A stretch of 56,659 bases of DNA from Synergistaceae bacterium (GTDB lineage Bacteria > Synergistota > Synergistia > Synergistales > Aminobacteriaceae). The stretch lies in the NCBI GenBank assembly GCA_017448795.1, contig JAFSKV010000022.1:1-56659 (forward strand), in the 5' to 3' direction. The position numbers were made by a program, and so were the translations under genes. Positions 33,460 through 43,061 of this stretch are shown here, in pieces (positions within the stretch are counted from its first letter, which is position 1; every line of letters starts with the position of its first letter). Under the pieces are notes generated by a model. That model had not been told where the DNA came from. It did no database searches and saw only the letters and a program-made list of their open reading frames with translations.

Positions 33460-36400
33460 TTGGTACACAGAATTTACACAGAGCGCAGAGACTCCCGCAG
33501 CCCGGAAGCCTCCTCATTGCTTGCCGAAATACGAGGCCTCAAAGGCTGCAAGGGCATCACAGATTTACGCGTCCTTAACCGTTACGATGTTCAGGGCCTG
33601 ACTGACTCACAGCTTGCCGGATGCAGGGACTCGATTTTCGCCGAGCCATTCACAGACAACGTGCTAACCTCGCTTCCTGATGCTGATTACACGCTGGCTG
33701 TCGAATACTTGCCCGGCCAGTATGACCAGAGAGCCGACTCCGCCGAACAATGCGCCGGGTTATTGCTCGGTTTCAGGCCGTTTGTGAGGACAGCAAGAGT
33801 ATATCTGTTTTACGGTGAAGGACTCGACTTCATGGCAATAAAGAAACACCTCATCAACCCGGTAGAAGCAAGAGAAGCAACGCTTGATGAGTATGAATCA
33901 CTTGAGGCCGATTACCCCGCGCCCGATGACGTGAAAATTGTTGATGATGTCATGTCGCTTGAGGGCCTCGCCATGAGCCGGGAAGATCTCGCCTGCGTGA
34001 AGGAATATTTTGACGCTGAGGGACGCAAGCCGACTCGCGCGGAGATTAAGGTACTCGACACTTACTGGTCAGACCATTGCAGGCACACCACGTTCACGAC
34101 CCATATTGACGGCGCGGAAATTCAGGATGACGCGGTGAGGGATGCTTACGGGTCATACATGGCCATGCGTAAGGAGCTGGGTTATGACTCATCACGTCCC
34201 GTTACTCTGATGGACATTGCCACGACAGGCGCGAAATATCTCCGGGCAAAAGGTCTCCTTCCTTCTCTTGTCGACAGCGAGGAGAACAACGCCTGCACTG
34301 TCAGAATTGATGTTGACGGTGAGTCTTGGCTGTTACTGTTCAAGAACGAGACCCACAATCACCCGACAGAAATCGAGCCTTTTGGGGGTGCGGCAACATG
34401 CATAGGCGGGGCAATCCGGGATCCTCTTTCAGGGCGGGCGTATGTCTACCAGGCCATGAGGATAACGGGAGCGGCTGACCCGTTCACCCCCACGATTCCC
34501 GGCAAGCTTCCACAGCGCGCAATCATCACGAAGGCAGCACAGGGCTACAGCTCATACGGCAACCAGATAGGACTACCTACCGGGATTGTCCGGGAAATAT
34601 ATCACGAGGGCTACAGGGCAAAACGTCTCGAAGTCGGGGCGGTCATCGCGGCAGTCCGTGAGTCCAGCGTCATCCGTGAACGTCCTCAGCCGGGAGATGT
34701 CGTGCTGCTGCTCGGAGGCAGGACAGGAAGGGACGGTATAGGCGGGGCAACAGGCTCATCCGTCTCACACACAGCCTCATCACTCGACACATGCGGGGCA
34801 GAAGTCCAGAAGGGCAACGCTCCAGAAGAACGCAAGTTACAGCGTCTGTTCCGCAATCCTGAGTTTACCCGGCTGGTGAAACGCTGCAACGATTTCGGGG
34901 CGGGCGGTGTCAGCGTGGCTGTTGGTGAGCTTGCTGACGGTCTGGACATTAACCTTGACGCTGTACCCCTGAAATATGCCGGGCTTGACGGTACAGAAAT
35001 CGCGGTGAGCGAGTCGCAGGAACGCATGGCCGTTGTTGTTGCCCCTGAGAACACCGGGAGGGTGAAGGAGCTTGCCTTGAGTGAGGACGTTGAAGCTGCC
35101 GTGATTGCCACTGTGAATGACTCAGCCCGTATGCGCATGACGTGGCGGGGGCGCGAAATAGTCAACATATCCCGCTCGTTCATCAACACAAACGGAGCTT
35201 CCCGCAAAATCTCGGTGAAGGTGCGTCCCAGTCAGCAAAAAGAATCCCGGTCAGCAAAATTCCCTGAGTGCCTTGCCAATCTCAACGAATGCTCAGGGCG
35301 CGGACTCAGTGAGAGGTTCGACTCGACAGTAGGCGGCCACACCGTATTGATGCCTTTCGGGGGGAAGTACCAGAAGACTCCCGTGATGGCCATGTGCGCG
35401 GAAATCCCGGCGGAACATGAGACCGATGTATGCTCGCTGATGTCGTGGGGCTTTGACCCGGAATTGTCGGAACGTTCTCCGTTTGACGGGGGATATACGG
35501 CGGTGCTTGAGGCGTTGTGCAGGAACGTTGCGGCGGGCGGGACTCTCTCTCGTTGCTGGCTGACGTTGCAGGAGTACTTCGGGAAACCTGAGACTGACCC
35601 GGAACGCTGGGGGCTTCCTTTTGGGGCACTGCTCGGTGCGCTGAAGGCTCAGACGGATTACGGTGTTGCGGCAATCGGAGGCAAGGACTCAATGAGCGGG
35701 ACTTTCACGGGGGCTGACGGCACGAGGCTTGATGTTCCTCCTACTCTGATTGCGTTTGCTGTGTCTGTTGCTGACGTGAAGCGGGCAATCTCCCCTGAGT
35801 TCAAGCGGGCGGAGTCGCGTGTGATTCTCCTTGAGCCTGAGCACGACGGCCGGGGGCTTCCTGCTGCTGAGTCTATGAGGAAGGTACTTGCTGACCTTGA
35901 GGCCATGAACGGGCGCGGTGAGGTGCTTGCGTGTTCGCTTGTGTCAGGGAATCTTGAGGCAGAAATCTTCCGTATGTGTATAGGCAACGGACTCGGCTTC
36001 ACTTTCACCTGGAAATCTGAGGCAGGACGCGGGAGCTTCATCGCTGAGGTTGCGGACAACGCAGAGACATCTTACCCTGTAATCGGCCGTGTGAGCAATG
36101 AGCCTGTGATTGTTCTTGCTGACGGTGGGAGGGTCGCGCTGTCTGACGCTGAGGCAATATATGACGCTCCAATGTCCGGGATATTCCCCACGTCAACAAA
36201 AGAGCCTCAAGAAATCCCAACCATCACCGTGAAGTCCGGGCTGAAATCAGCCGTCTACACTCACAGCCCCGTAGCCTCGCCGCGGTTCCTGATTCCCGTT
36301 TTCGCCGGGACTAACTGCGAGTACGAGACAGCAAGAGCCATAACACGCGCAGGAGGGAAGGCAGAAGTCTTCGTTGTGCGCTCACTGACACCCGCACTCA

Positions 36401-37086
36401 TGAAGGAGTCAGCCGACAAATTCGCCCAAGCCCTCAGAGAGTCCCAAGCTCTCGTGATACCGGGAGGATTCTCAAACGGTGATGAGCCTGACGGTTCCGG
36501 GAAATTCATCGCGATATTCTTACGGAGTCCGGCTGTCCGTGAGGCTCTGGAAGATCTGCTTGACGTTAGGGGCGGACTTGCCTGCGGAATATGCAACGGC
36601 TTTCAGGCTCTCATCAAGACAGGGTTATTGCCTCATGGCCGCTTCGTGAACCCCGGCGGGCTGTCTGCAACTCTCACGTTCAACAGGATAGGCCGGCATC
36701 AGTCCCGGATAATCCGCTCGGTAGTCGTCAGCAACAATTCTCCGTGGATGAAGTTCACCCGGCCCGGCGAGGTCTACTCAATCCCGATTTCACACGGCGA
36801 GGGAAGATTCATGTGCAGTGAGGACGAATTTTCGCGGCTCATGGAAAACGGGCAGATAGCCGGGCAGTACTGTGATTTTGACGGGAAGCCCTCAATGCTC
36901 ACGGAACACAACCCCTCCGGCTCACTTTATGCTGTAGAATGTGTAACATCCCCTGACGGAAGAATACTCGGAAGAATGGGGCATGTTGAGCGCACAGGGA
37001 GCAGTCTTTACCGCAATGTGCCGGGAATTTTTGCCGGACGCATGAAGTTCTTTGAGGCTGCCTGCTGTTATTTCACGAAATCATAA
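33460..37086 (+). CDS. purL: Phosphoribosylformylglycinamidine synthase, fused PurL-PurQ
   Basis: Converts FGAR, Gln and ATP to FGAM in de novo purine synthesis. One polypeptide of 1208 residues carries the PurL synthase halves (KVLDTYWSDHCRHTTF, NETHNHPTEIEPFGGAATCIGGAIRD, NDFGAGGVSVAVGEL, GGKDSMSG) and, from about residue 950, the class I glutaminase domain with Cys in ACGICNGFQALIK and His/Glu in SHGEGRF. The N-terminus is the short anaerobe type. TTG at 33460 is seven bases after GGAGG. The preceding 256-bp gap shows no recognisable purine riboswitch. Confidence 0.95.
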   Translation: MVHRIYTERRDSRSPEASSLLAEIRGLKGCKGITDLRVLNRYDVQGLTDSQLAGCRDSIFAEPFTDNVLTSLPDADYTLAVEYLPGQYDQRADSAEQCAGLLLGFRPFVRTARVYLFYGEGLDFMAIKKHLINPVEAREATLDEYESLEADYPAPDDVKIVDDVMSLEGLAMSREDLACVKEYFDAEGRKPTRAEIKVLDTYWSDHCRHTTFTTHIDGAEIQDDAVRDAYGSYMAMRKELGYDSSRPVTLMDIATTGAKYLRAKGLLPSLVDSEENNACTVRIDVDGESWLLLFKNETHNHPTEIEPFGGAATCIGGAIRDPLSGRAYVYQAMRITGAADPFTPTIPGKLPQRAIITKAAQGYSSYGNQIGLPTGIVREIYHEGYRAKRLEVGAVIAAVRESSVIRERPQPGDVVLLLGGRTGRDGIGGATGSSVSHTASSLDTCGAEVQKGNAPEERKLQRLFRNPEFTRLVKRCNDFGAGGVSVAVGELADGLDINLDAVPLKYAGLDGTEIAVSESQERMAVVVAPENTGRVKELALSEDVEAAVIATVNDSARMRMTWRGREIVNISRSFINTNGASRKISVKVRPSQQKESRSAKFPECLANLNECSGRGLSERFDSTVGGHTVLMPFGGKYQKTPVMAMCAEIPAEHETDVCSLMSWGFDPELSERSPFDGGYTAVLEALCRNVAAGGTLSRCWLTLQEYFGKPETDPERWGLPFGALLGALKAQTDYGVAAIGGKDSMSGTFTGADGTRLDVPPTLIAFAVSVADVKRAISPEFKRAESRVILLEPEHDGRGLPAAESMRKVLADLEAMNGRGEVLACSLVSGNLEAEIFRMCIGNGLGFTFTWKSEAGRGSFIAEVADNAETSYPVIGRVSNEPVIVLADGGRVALSDAEAIYDAPMSGIFPTSTKEPQEIPTITVKSGLKSAVYTHSPVASPRFLIPVFAGTNCEYETARAITRAGGKAEVFVVRSLTPALMKESADKFAQALRESQALVIPGGFSNGDEPDGSGKFIAIFLRSPAVREALEDLLDVRGGLACGICNGFQALIKTGLLPHGRFVNPGGLSATLTFNRIGRHQSRIIRSVVVSNNSPWMKFTRPGEVYSIPISHGEGRFMCSEDEFSRLMENGQIAGQYCDFDGKPSMLTEHNPSGSLYAVECVTSPDGRILGRMGHVERTGSSLYRNVPGIFAGRMKFFEAACCYFTKS

Positions 37087-37107
37087 TAAGCAAGGAGATG
37101 CATATAG

Positions 37108-40100
37108 TTGAACAGGAAAGTTATTGAGCAGTATCTTGGCCGAAATGTCGAGATTATGTTGATGCCTGACGCTCACAAGGTATCAGGTGTTATTCTCAGG
37201 TGTGAGGATGACCTTTTCGCGCTTGGGAGTGAGACGGGCGAGGCGATTTACGTTTACCCTATGGTGTGGGGGATAACTCCGCTGGCCGGAGAAGCTGTCA
37301 TTCCTTCCGCGCCTGTTTCTGTTTCCGCCCCGGTTCCTGCCGCCCATGCCGCAGCCCCTGAGCCTGAGCCTGAGCCTGAGCTGTCATTCACCGATGAGCT
37401 TGAAGAATGCTATGACGACCTTGACGCGAAATCTGACAGCTACATCCTCAGCACTGATTATGTCCGCAAGTTCAGGAAAGACAGGCAGGACAAAGTACAG
37501 ACTGCCCTCGACAGCATACTGACGAAATACGGCTATGCGGTAAAAGTCCAGGAAGACCGGCCGTATTCCATGAGGATGAGGCAGATATTAGACGAGGCTA
37601 AGAATTTGTGGCGTTCCAATCAGACAAACGTAGCGGCCTCAGAAATTTACGGTTTTGTGCTTTACCTTATGGGGGAAAATGCCAGGAGCGTGAAAATCTA
37701 CATGGGCATTCACGATTTCCGGGCGGCCTTCACAGCGTCAACATCAGCCGCTTCAAGGATGCTGGCCGCCGCCTGCCTGATAGTTAGCGAGCCCTTGACC
37801 CCCCGGAATTTTTCCGTCCTCCTGAAACTTGAACCGCCTCAGGTCAGCGCGCTCCTGAAATGGATTCTCGAAAGCGCGGTGCTGAAACACGATTACCCGG
37901 AGGATTACCGGGAACTTTGCTTCAAGTACTCGTGTTCTGTAGCGTGGAAAATCCTAGGCTATAATCCCGGCTCTTTCCCGGAGAAACGCGCCCTTCATTC
38001 TCAGGCGAATATTGACGCTCTCAAGGCATGGCTGGAGTCAAGGCCTTCTGACACGAAGATTATCGATGACGCTCTGAAGCTCTCGGACAAGGCGAACATG
38101 TCAGCACACACAGAGCCGGAAAGATTCCGCAGCATTGACTGGACAACCCAGCGTTTCGAGGGCGATTTTGAATACTTCAACCCCAACAGGGACAAGCTGT
38201 ACGGTTTCATCAAGTGTCCGATCCTCAAGAAATATAATGTCCCGCTGAGGTCAGAAGGCTCTGTTTTCGTTCATCTGAATCAGGTTGAAGACCGTGTGCT
38301 GAGGCGCAAGATTCTCACGTGCGGGAAAATGAAGCCGATGATACGGGTAACATTCAGGCTCGGCAACAACGTCGAGGGCCCTGCTGCGTATGACGTTCAG
38401 GAAAAGAATGATAGCACTGTCGGCACGTTTTCTGTTGACATGATGTCGGCATTGTCGGAGGAAGGAGAGATAGAATTTTTCATGCGCTACAACGATCCTC
38501 CTTTCGGCAAAGTCCGCGCCAAGAACGGCACTCTCTACACATTCAACGAGAAGAACATCATTGACCCCGCGCTTGCTGTGTTCCTTGAGGTTGAGCCGTC
38601 AGCAGAAGGCCACCCTGTGAGATTCACCAAGAGCATGAACGACAGCGGCAAGATTCAGATTCAGAACGTGGAGTCGTCAGTTCCTTTCCCTGAAGAGAAA
38701 CTCAAGGCATGGGAAAATTCCGGGATGATACGGAAGGCTCAGGAACGTATGAATTTGTATCACCCGTCAGCAAAAGGAGAGGCTGATTCAATCCCTGACA
38801 TTCCCGAAGACATAAGCCCGGAAATCACAGCCCTTATAGAACGCGGCTATGTCCCCCTTGAGCCTTATACTCCTGAGACGAAAGGCCACAACGGCGCGGA
38901 GAAATCACAGGAAGAAACGCAGCCAAAGAAAGCCTATGCTCCTGAGACATTCCGGGAGCTTCCGAAATTCCTCCAGGACAGAATATTAGCCGTCAAGACC
39001 GCCGGGAATTACAGCACACAGTATCTCACTGACACGTATTACGCCAAGGGGCATTTCCGCGAGGTCAGGGCGGATTATCTCGCTATGGTGGGACGCTTCA
39101 ACAATGATGATGTTACCCTATCAAACTCGGAGCGCGCGCGGATGTGCTTTCTTATGGCCCGGTACGTGTACAATTTCTTCATGCTCGCAGACGAGAACGA
39201 CCGCAGGCAGTACCCGGCATCAGAAGAGGACAATATACGCATCATGGCCTACAAGGGGCTTGAGTACCTGATTTATTCCCAGCTTGACGGGGCGGGCAGG
39301 AGCGAAGGGAATTATGACACAGCCCGGCGTTACTGCCTCCTTAAGCTGGCAGGGGAGATACAGGAAACCCGCCGCATCGGTGAGAACAACGAGTGGCTCA
39401 GGATATACATCTATTCGTACTTCGTGAACGGCCTGCGCTTTCACAGCTCTTCCGGGAAATGGACATCTCAGAGCGTCTCACTTTCAGGATGCAGCCTGCT
39501 TGAGTTCAACGACTTCGGGAAATTCTTTGAGGGTCTGCTGACACTTGCTTACGTTACGGGTGATGAGCTTGTTGCTCCGACATTGAGGGGGCTTCTTCAC
39601 AGCCCGGAATATTCGGGTGCGCTCCTGTCGAAACTTGGGCTTAATGCCGGGATTTTCGCGCTTGGGAATGCTGATGATGAAGTCCGCTCGTCATTCCAGA
39701 AGGCTCTGTCAGGCTACAATGAGCGCAGGGACTCTCTGATTCTTGACGCTGAAGTGAAGCTGTCGCCGGAATTTCTCAGAATACTGAGCGTGCAGAAGAT
39801 GATAGTCCGCCTCATGAAGGAAGAACTCATGAAGATACTTGGCGCGACATCGGAAAACTTTGACGACGCTTTGAAGCGGGCAAATCCCATCCTTGCATCT
39901 GAGGAATATGCGGGTTCTCTCGAAAAGACAAAGCGCAAGTACAACCCTGACGCCGGGCTTCTCGATGTCCTGCCGATAAACGTACTTGGAGCTGTGATGC
40001 GCCAGTACTGGAACGAGTGCTTCGGGGCGCATTTCGGGGGGAAGCCTTACGCCTCATACTGGAAGGACAGGTTCGCCAAACTGCAATGGGTGAGAGACCC

Positions 40101-40200
40101 TGTGTTTCACGCTCACCCGGAGTACATCAAGGACGAGGACATAGAGGAAGTCAAAGCCGTCTGCGCTGAGATAACTGAATGCCTCAGCGGAAAGAAATAA
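37108..40200 (+). CDS. Large uncharacterised protein with Sm-like, cold-shock-like and HEPN-like segments
   Basis: A 1030-residue cytoplasmic protein without signal or membrane helix, from TTG seven bases after AAGGAG... (21 bases beyond purL). Residues 1-57 resemble an Sm/SH3-like barrel (GRNVEIMLMPDAHKVSGVIL). An acidic Pro-Glu linker follows (75-92). Residues about 348-435 look like a cold-shock domain: GDFEYFNPNRDKLYGFI, SVFVHLNQV, VTFRLGNN and GPAAYDV align with the GxVxWFN...GFGFI...DVFVH...V.F....GP.A..V pattern. The last about 80 residues contain WVRDPVFHAHPE, i.e. an R-x4-H motif as in HEPN RNases. The rest is helical. An RNA-related role is an inference; I know no characterised homologue. 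Confidence 0.75.
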   Translation: MNRKVIEQYLGRNVEIMLMPDAHKVSGVILRCEDDLFALGSETGEAIYVYPMVWGITPLAGEAVIPSAPVSVSAPVPAAHAAAPEPEPEPELSFTDELEECYDDLDAKSDSYILSTDYVRKFRKDRQDKVQTALDSILTKYGYAVKVQEDRPYSMRMRQILDEAKNLWRSNQTNVAASEIYGFVLYLMGENARSVKIYMGIHDFRAAFTASTSAASRMLAAACLIVSEPLTPRNFSVLLKLEPPQVSALLKWILESAVLKHDYPEDYRELCFKYSCSVAWKILGYNPGSFPEKRALHSQANIDALKAWLESRPSDTKIIDDALKLSDKANMSAHTEPERFRSIDWTTQRFEGDFEYFNPNRDKLYGFIKCPILKKYNVPLRSEGSVFVHLNQVEDRVLRRKILTCGKMKPMIRVTFRLGNNVEGPAAYDVQEKNDSTVGTFSVDMMSALSEEGEIEFFMRYNDPPFGKVRAKNGTLYTFNEKNIIDPALAVFLEVEPSAEGHPVRFTKSMNDSGKIQIQNVESSVPFPEEKLKAWENSGMIRKAQERMNLYHPSAKGEADSIPDIPEDISPEITALIERGYVPLEPYTPETKGHNGAEKSQEETQPKKAYAPETFRELPKFLQDRILAVKTAGNYSTQYLTDTYYAKGHFREVRADYLAMVGRFNNDDVTLSNSERARMCFLMARYVYNFFMLADENDRRQYPASEEDNIRIMAYKGLEYLIYSQLDGAGRSEGNYDTARRYCLLKLAGEIQETRRIGENNEWLRIYIYSYFVNGLRFHSSSGKWTSQSVSLSGCSLLEFNDFGKFFEGLLTLAYVTGDELVAPTLRGLLHSPEYSGALLSKLGLNAGIFALGNADDEVRSSFQKALSGYNERRDSLILDAEVKLSPEFLRILSVQKMIVRLMKEELMKILGATSENFDDALKRANPILASEEYAGSLEKTKRKYNPDAGLLDVLPINVLGAVMRQYWNECFGAHFGGKPYASYWKDRFAKLQWVRDPVFHAHPEYIKDEDIEEVKAVCAEITECLSGKK

Positions 40201-40213
40201 ATTCAGGAAAGTA

Positions 40214-40247
40214 TCCCGGTCGTTTCATGAGGCCGGGAATTTTTTTG
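40214..40247 (+). terminator. Intrinsic terminator of the purL/large-protein unit
   Basis: TCCCGG and CCGGGA pair around a 14-base loop, followed by ATTTTTTT. It is convergent with the permease gene. Confidence 0.85.
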
Positions 40248-40251
40248 CCGC

Positions 40252-41160
40252 CTAAAGAATCAAGTCAACAATAAGACCGTTCACCAGCGAAAACAGAATC
40301 ACGAACGCCAAATATCCCGCGAACTTCCAGCTAGGAAGAACGATTTTCAGCGCGCCCAAGTTCGTTATCTTTGTCGCCGGACCCGTTATCATGAATGCGC
40401 TCGCGCTGGCCATGCTCATACCGTCAGCAAGCCACATCTGCAGCAATGGGATTGTCCCGCCCCCGCACGCATACAGAGGCACTCCTATTGTCGCGGCCAT
40501 GAGGACACCAAATCCGTTTTTCCGCCCGAAAAGACGCGCAAAAGACTCCGCAGGAACGTAGCGCATGAATAACGCAGTCAGCAAAATTCCCGCAAGAAAC
40601 CACGGGCCTGTTGCTCTCACGTTGCGGCCGAAATTCTTTGCGTAACGCACAAGCATATTGGGAGCTGTATCACGGTCAGAGGCCTCATAGAATCCTGAGA
40701 AGCTGAAGAATTTTCTCCCTGTCATTTTCCCGAAAAGATTCACCGCAAGCCCCGCTGAAATTCCGCACATGAAGCACGAGACTATACGGACTGTGAGGGC
40801 TGTTGTGCCTAGTGCAGAGCTGTAGACGATAAGCTGAGGGTTGAGGAGGATTGATGCCGTCATGAAGGATGCCAGCCAGTCCTCGCGCATTCCCTTTTCG
40901 CTGAAAGAGGCGGCAATAGGAATCGTCCCGTACATGCACAAGGGCGACGCTATGCCGAGTATACATGCCGGAACGATCCCGAAGAGGCTCCATCTTCTCC
41001 CGCTCATGGACGAGAAGAGTGAATGAATCTTCTTCTTGCCGAAAACTGAGACGAACGAGCCTATTGCCATTCCAGCCAGCCAGTAAGCATAAATCTGCTC
41101 AAGCTGGAGGGTGAAATAGTACCAGAGGTAAACGAACTCCCTGCGCAGGATGCTAGTCAA
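40252..41160 (-). CDS. ArsP/UPF0718-type permease
   Basis: A 302-residue integral membrane protein with about eight helices. Family features are GIASPLCMYGTIPIAASF near the start of the first half and PLYACGGGTIPLLQMWLADGMS in the second, containing the Cys-Gly-Gly-Gly motif and paired Cys-containing loops of PF03773 permeases. Some members export methylated arsenicals or other metalloids; the substrate here is unknown. TTG 41160 overlaps the stop of the upstream DUF362 gene (ATTGACTAG), which indicates translational coupling and a shared process. Confidence 0.85.
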   Translation of the reverse strand: MTSILRREFVYLWYYFTLQLEQIYAYWLAGMAIGSFVSVFGKKKIHSLFSSMSGRRWSLFGIVPACILGIASPLCMYGTIPIAASFSEKGMREDWLASFMTASILLNPQLIVYSSALGTTALTVRIVSCFMCGISAGLAVNLFGKMTGRKFFSFSGFYEASDRDTAPNMLVRYAKNFGRNVRATGPWFLAGILLTALFMRYVPAESFARLFGRKNGFGVLMAATIGVPLYACGGGTIPLLQMWLADGMSMASASAFMITGPATKITNLGALKIVLPSWKFAGYLAFVILFSLVNGLIVDLIL

Positions 41161-42106
41161 TGCTCACGAAGTCGTATGCGCGTGAACCGAGTCCGATTTC
41201 AGCGGCGTGTTCAAGGGTGTGGATGCCGTGCTGGGACTCCATGCGCTTGATGAGTGATGCTCCGTCCGGGGCTTTGTAGACGAGATCAACACAAGCCTGG
41301 TCGAGCGCAACAGGGTCAAGTGAGCCTAGAATGCCTATGTCGTGCATGTCAGGGGCTGCCGGGTTGCCATCACAATCACAGTCAACCGAAAGATGATTCA
41401 TTACGCTGATGTACATTATTCTCTTCCCTCCGCCGAGCGAATCAGAAACAGCCTTTGCCGCTTCAGCCATTGACTCAAGGAACTCGTCCTGATTTTTTGC
41501 TATCTGGTTGTCGTACCATATAGAGCCGGATTCCCTTGTGCCTGCCGTGTGAATGATGACTTTTCCGCGTGATGAGGCTATTCCGATGGAGATGTTCTTT
41601 ATCGCGCCGCCGAAGCCTCCCATTGCGTGACCCTTGAAGTGTGAGAGCACCAGCACAAAGTCATAGTTCGGGAAATGCGAGCCGACCGCGTCAAACTTGA
41701 GGTGCTTTATCCCTGTGCCTGTTACGGGTAATTCAACGTCGCCTTCTTCGTCCATGATGTCAACCTTTGCGATTGCGTTGAAGCCGTGATCCTCGATGAC
41801 TTGGCGGTGAAGGGCTGTGCTTGCGCGTGAACCGCCGTATGCTGTGTTGCACTCGACGATTGTGCCGTTTACTTTGCGGACGAGCTCGCCGATTAACGCG
41901 GGTGAAAGGTAGTGAGTGTTCCCGGCCTCGCCTGTGCTGAGTTTCACGGCTACTTTGCCAGTTGCTTCGCGCCCCAGTTTCTCATATATTGCCATGAGTC
42001 CGGCGGGTGATATGTCCTTCGTGAAGAATACTGCCGGGGCGGAGAATGCTGACGATGTGAAAGAAAGAACGAGCATTGCTGTGAGGATAAGTGTGATGCG
42101 CTTCAT
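41153..42106 (-). CDS. Exported DUF362 protein
   Basis: A 317-residue protein with a signal peptide (cleavage near AFS-AP) and a DUF362 core: KVAVKLSTGEAGNTHYL, VECNTAYGGSR, VLSHFKGHAMGGFGGAIKNISIGIAS and HLSVDCDCDGNPAAPDMHDIGILGS. Many DUF362 proteins carry a ferredoxin domain; here only the Cys pair in the DCDCDG loop is visible and the ferredoxin repeat is absent. AGGAGG precedes the ATG. It is co-transcribed with the overlapping permease gene. The function is unknown; an extracytoplasmic metal or redox role linked to the permease is speculative. Confidence 0.85.
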   Translation of the reverse strand: MKRITLILTAMLVLSFTSSAFSAPAVFFTKDISPAGLMAIYEKLGREATGKVAVKLSTGEAGNTHYLSPALIGELVRKVNGTIVECNTAYGGSRASTALHRQVIEDHGFNAIAKVDIMDEEGDVELPVTGTGIKHLKFDAVGSHFPNYDFVLVLSHFKGHAMGGFGGAIKNISIGIASSRGKVIIHTAGTRESGSIWYDNQIAKNQDEFLESMAEAAKAVSDSLGGGKRIMYISVMNHLSVDCDCDGNPAAPDMHDIGILGSLDPVALDQACVDLVYKAPDGASLIKRMESQHGIHTLEHAAEIGLGSRAYDFVSID

Positions 42107-42186
42107 TGCTTTCTGCCTCCTGTTTTTATGATTGGGATGTGAGTCAGATTAGACGCTGAAGCGCGGTTTACGTCAAGGGCGGTAAA

Positions 42187-42993
42187 TCAGAAATTGTGAT
42201 CCACGTGTCTGCCCAGAAATTTTGCCGCAAGGAACGCAGTTATTTTCTGAGGCCAGTTTATTTTGCGCGTGTATATGTACGGGACTTCGGCCATGTCATC
42301 CGGCTGAATTTTCCCGGCCTTAACCTGCCAGTCAAGCCAAACGTCTAGCAGCCTCTCACTGACAGCCCCGACAAATCTTTTCTGGAACTGGTTCATCCCG
42401 CTCCTGTCAATCCTTCCTTCAACCCCCTCAAGAATCGGGAAGAGCCACGCGCAATATTCATCCGCAAGCGTCTTAGGCATGATGAACATGTTGAACAGAT
42501 GCGCCCAAGTCCTCCCCATGACATTATCGAAACAGGGCAGGTATTCCGGGCATTTTCCGGCTATGACTTCGCGGGCAGCGTCAAGATGGGAGCCGTCAAG
42601 AGTGTGTGAATAGTGGCTGTATATCGTCTCAATGTAATACTTTCTCCGCCGCGGGAGGATTATTCTGTGTCCTGCAAGAAGCCTTTTCACGTCATCGCTC
42701 GTAAGAACGTCATCAAGTGAAGCTGTCCCTAACTTAGCCTTCATTGCTAGGAAGCGCGAGTAATGAACGAGGCCTATATAGCCGCAGGTGAGATTCTTCC
42801 ACGCCCAATAAAGCCCGGTCATCTCGGAGTACATGAAATTCTTTGCGCTTATGTTGCCGCCTGTATTGTCTGGCGTGAAACCGATGGGCTGTTTTCCTTC
42901 CGCGCCGACTTGGACGGGGAGATATACAGGGTCGGACGGGACGGGACATTTCTTGTGGCAGGCTATGAGTATCTTTATGTCCGTGTTGTTCAC
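42187..42993 (-). CDS. DUF4422 glycosyltransferase-like protein
   Basis: A 268-residue protein. The N-terminus (IKILIACHKK...LPVQVGA), DNTGGNISAKNFMYSEMTGLYWAWKNL, YIGLVHYSRFL and FNMFIMPKTLADEYCAWLFPIL match the DUF4422 family found in capsule and O-antigen clusters, proposed to be glycosyltransferases. The GTG start has AAAGGAG nine bases upstream, and a TATAAT box lies at 43021-43026 on the minus strand. No other polysaccharide genes adjoin except the LCP protein upstream, so it is probably an isolated modification enzyme. Confidence 0.85.
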   Translation of the reverse strand: MNNTDIKILIACHKKCPVPSDPVYLPVQVGAEGKQPIGFTPDNTGGNISAKNFMYSEMTGLYWAWKNLTCGYIGLVHYSRFLAMKAKLGTASLDDVLTSDDVKRLLAGHRIILPRRRKYYIETIYSHYSHTLDGSHLDAAREVIAGKCPEYLPCFDNVMGRTWAHLFNMFIMPKTLADEYCAWLFPILEGVEGRIDRSGMNQFQKRFVGAVSERLLDVWLDWQVKAGKIQPDDMAEVPYIYTRKINWPQKITAFLAAKFLGRHVDHNF

Positions 42994-43061
42994 TGTGAGA
43001 GTCTCCTTTCTTCGGGCAAAATTATACCCCGCACCATTTCAGCACGGGGCAGAGTTTCCTG

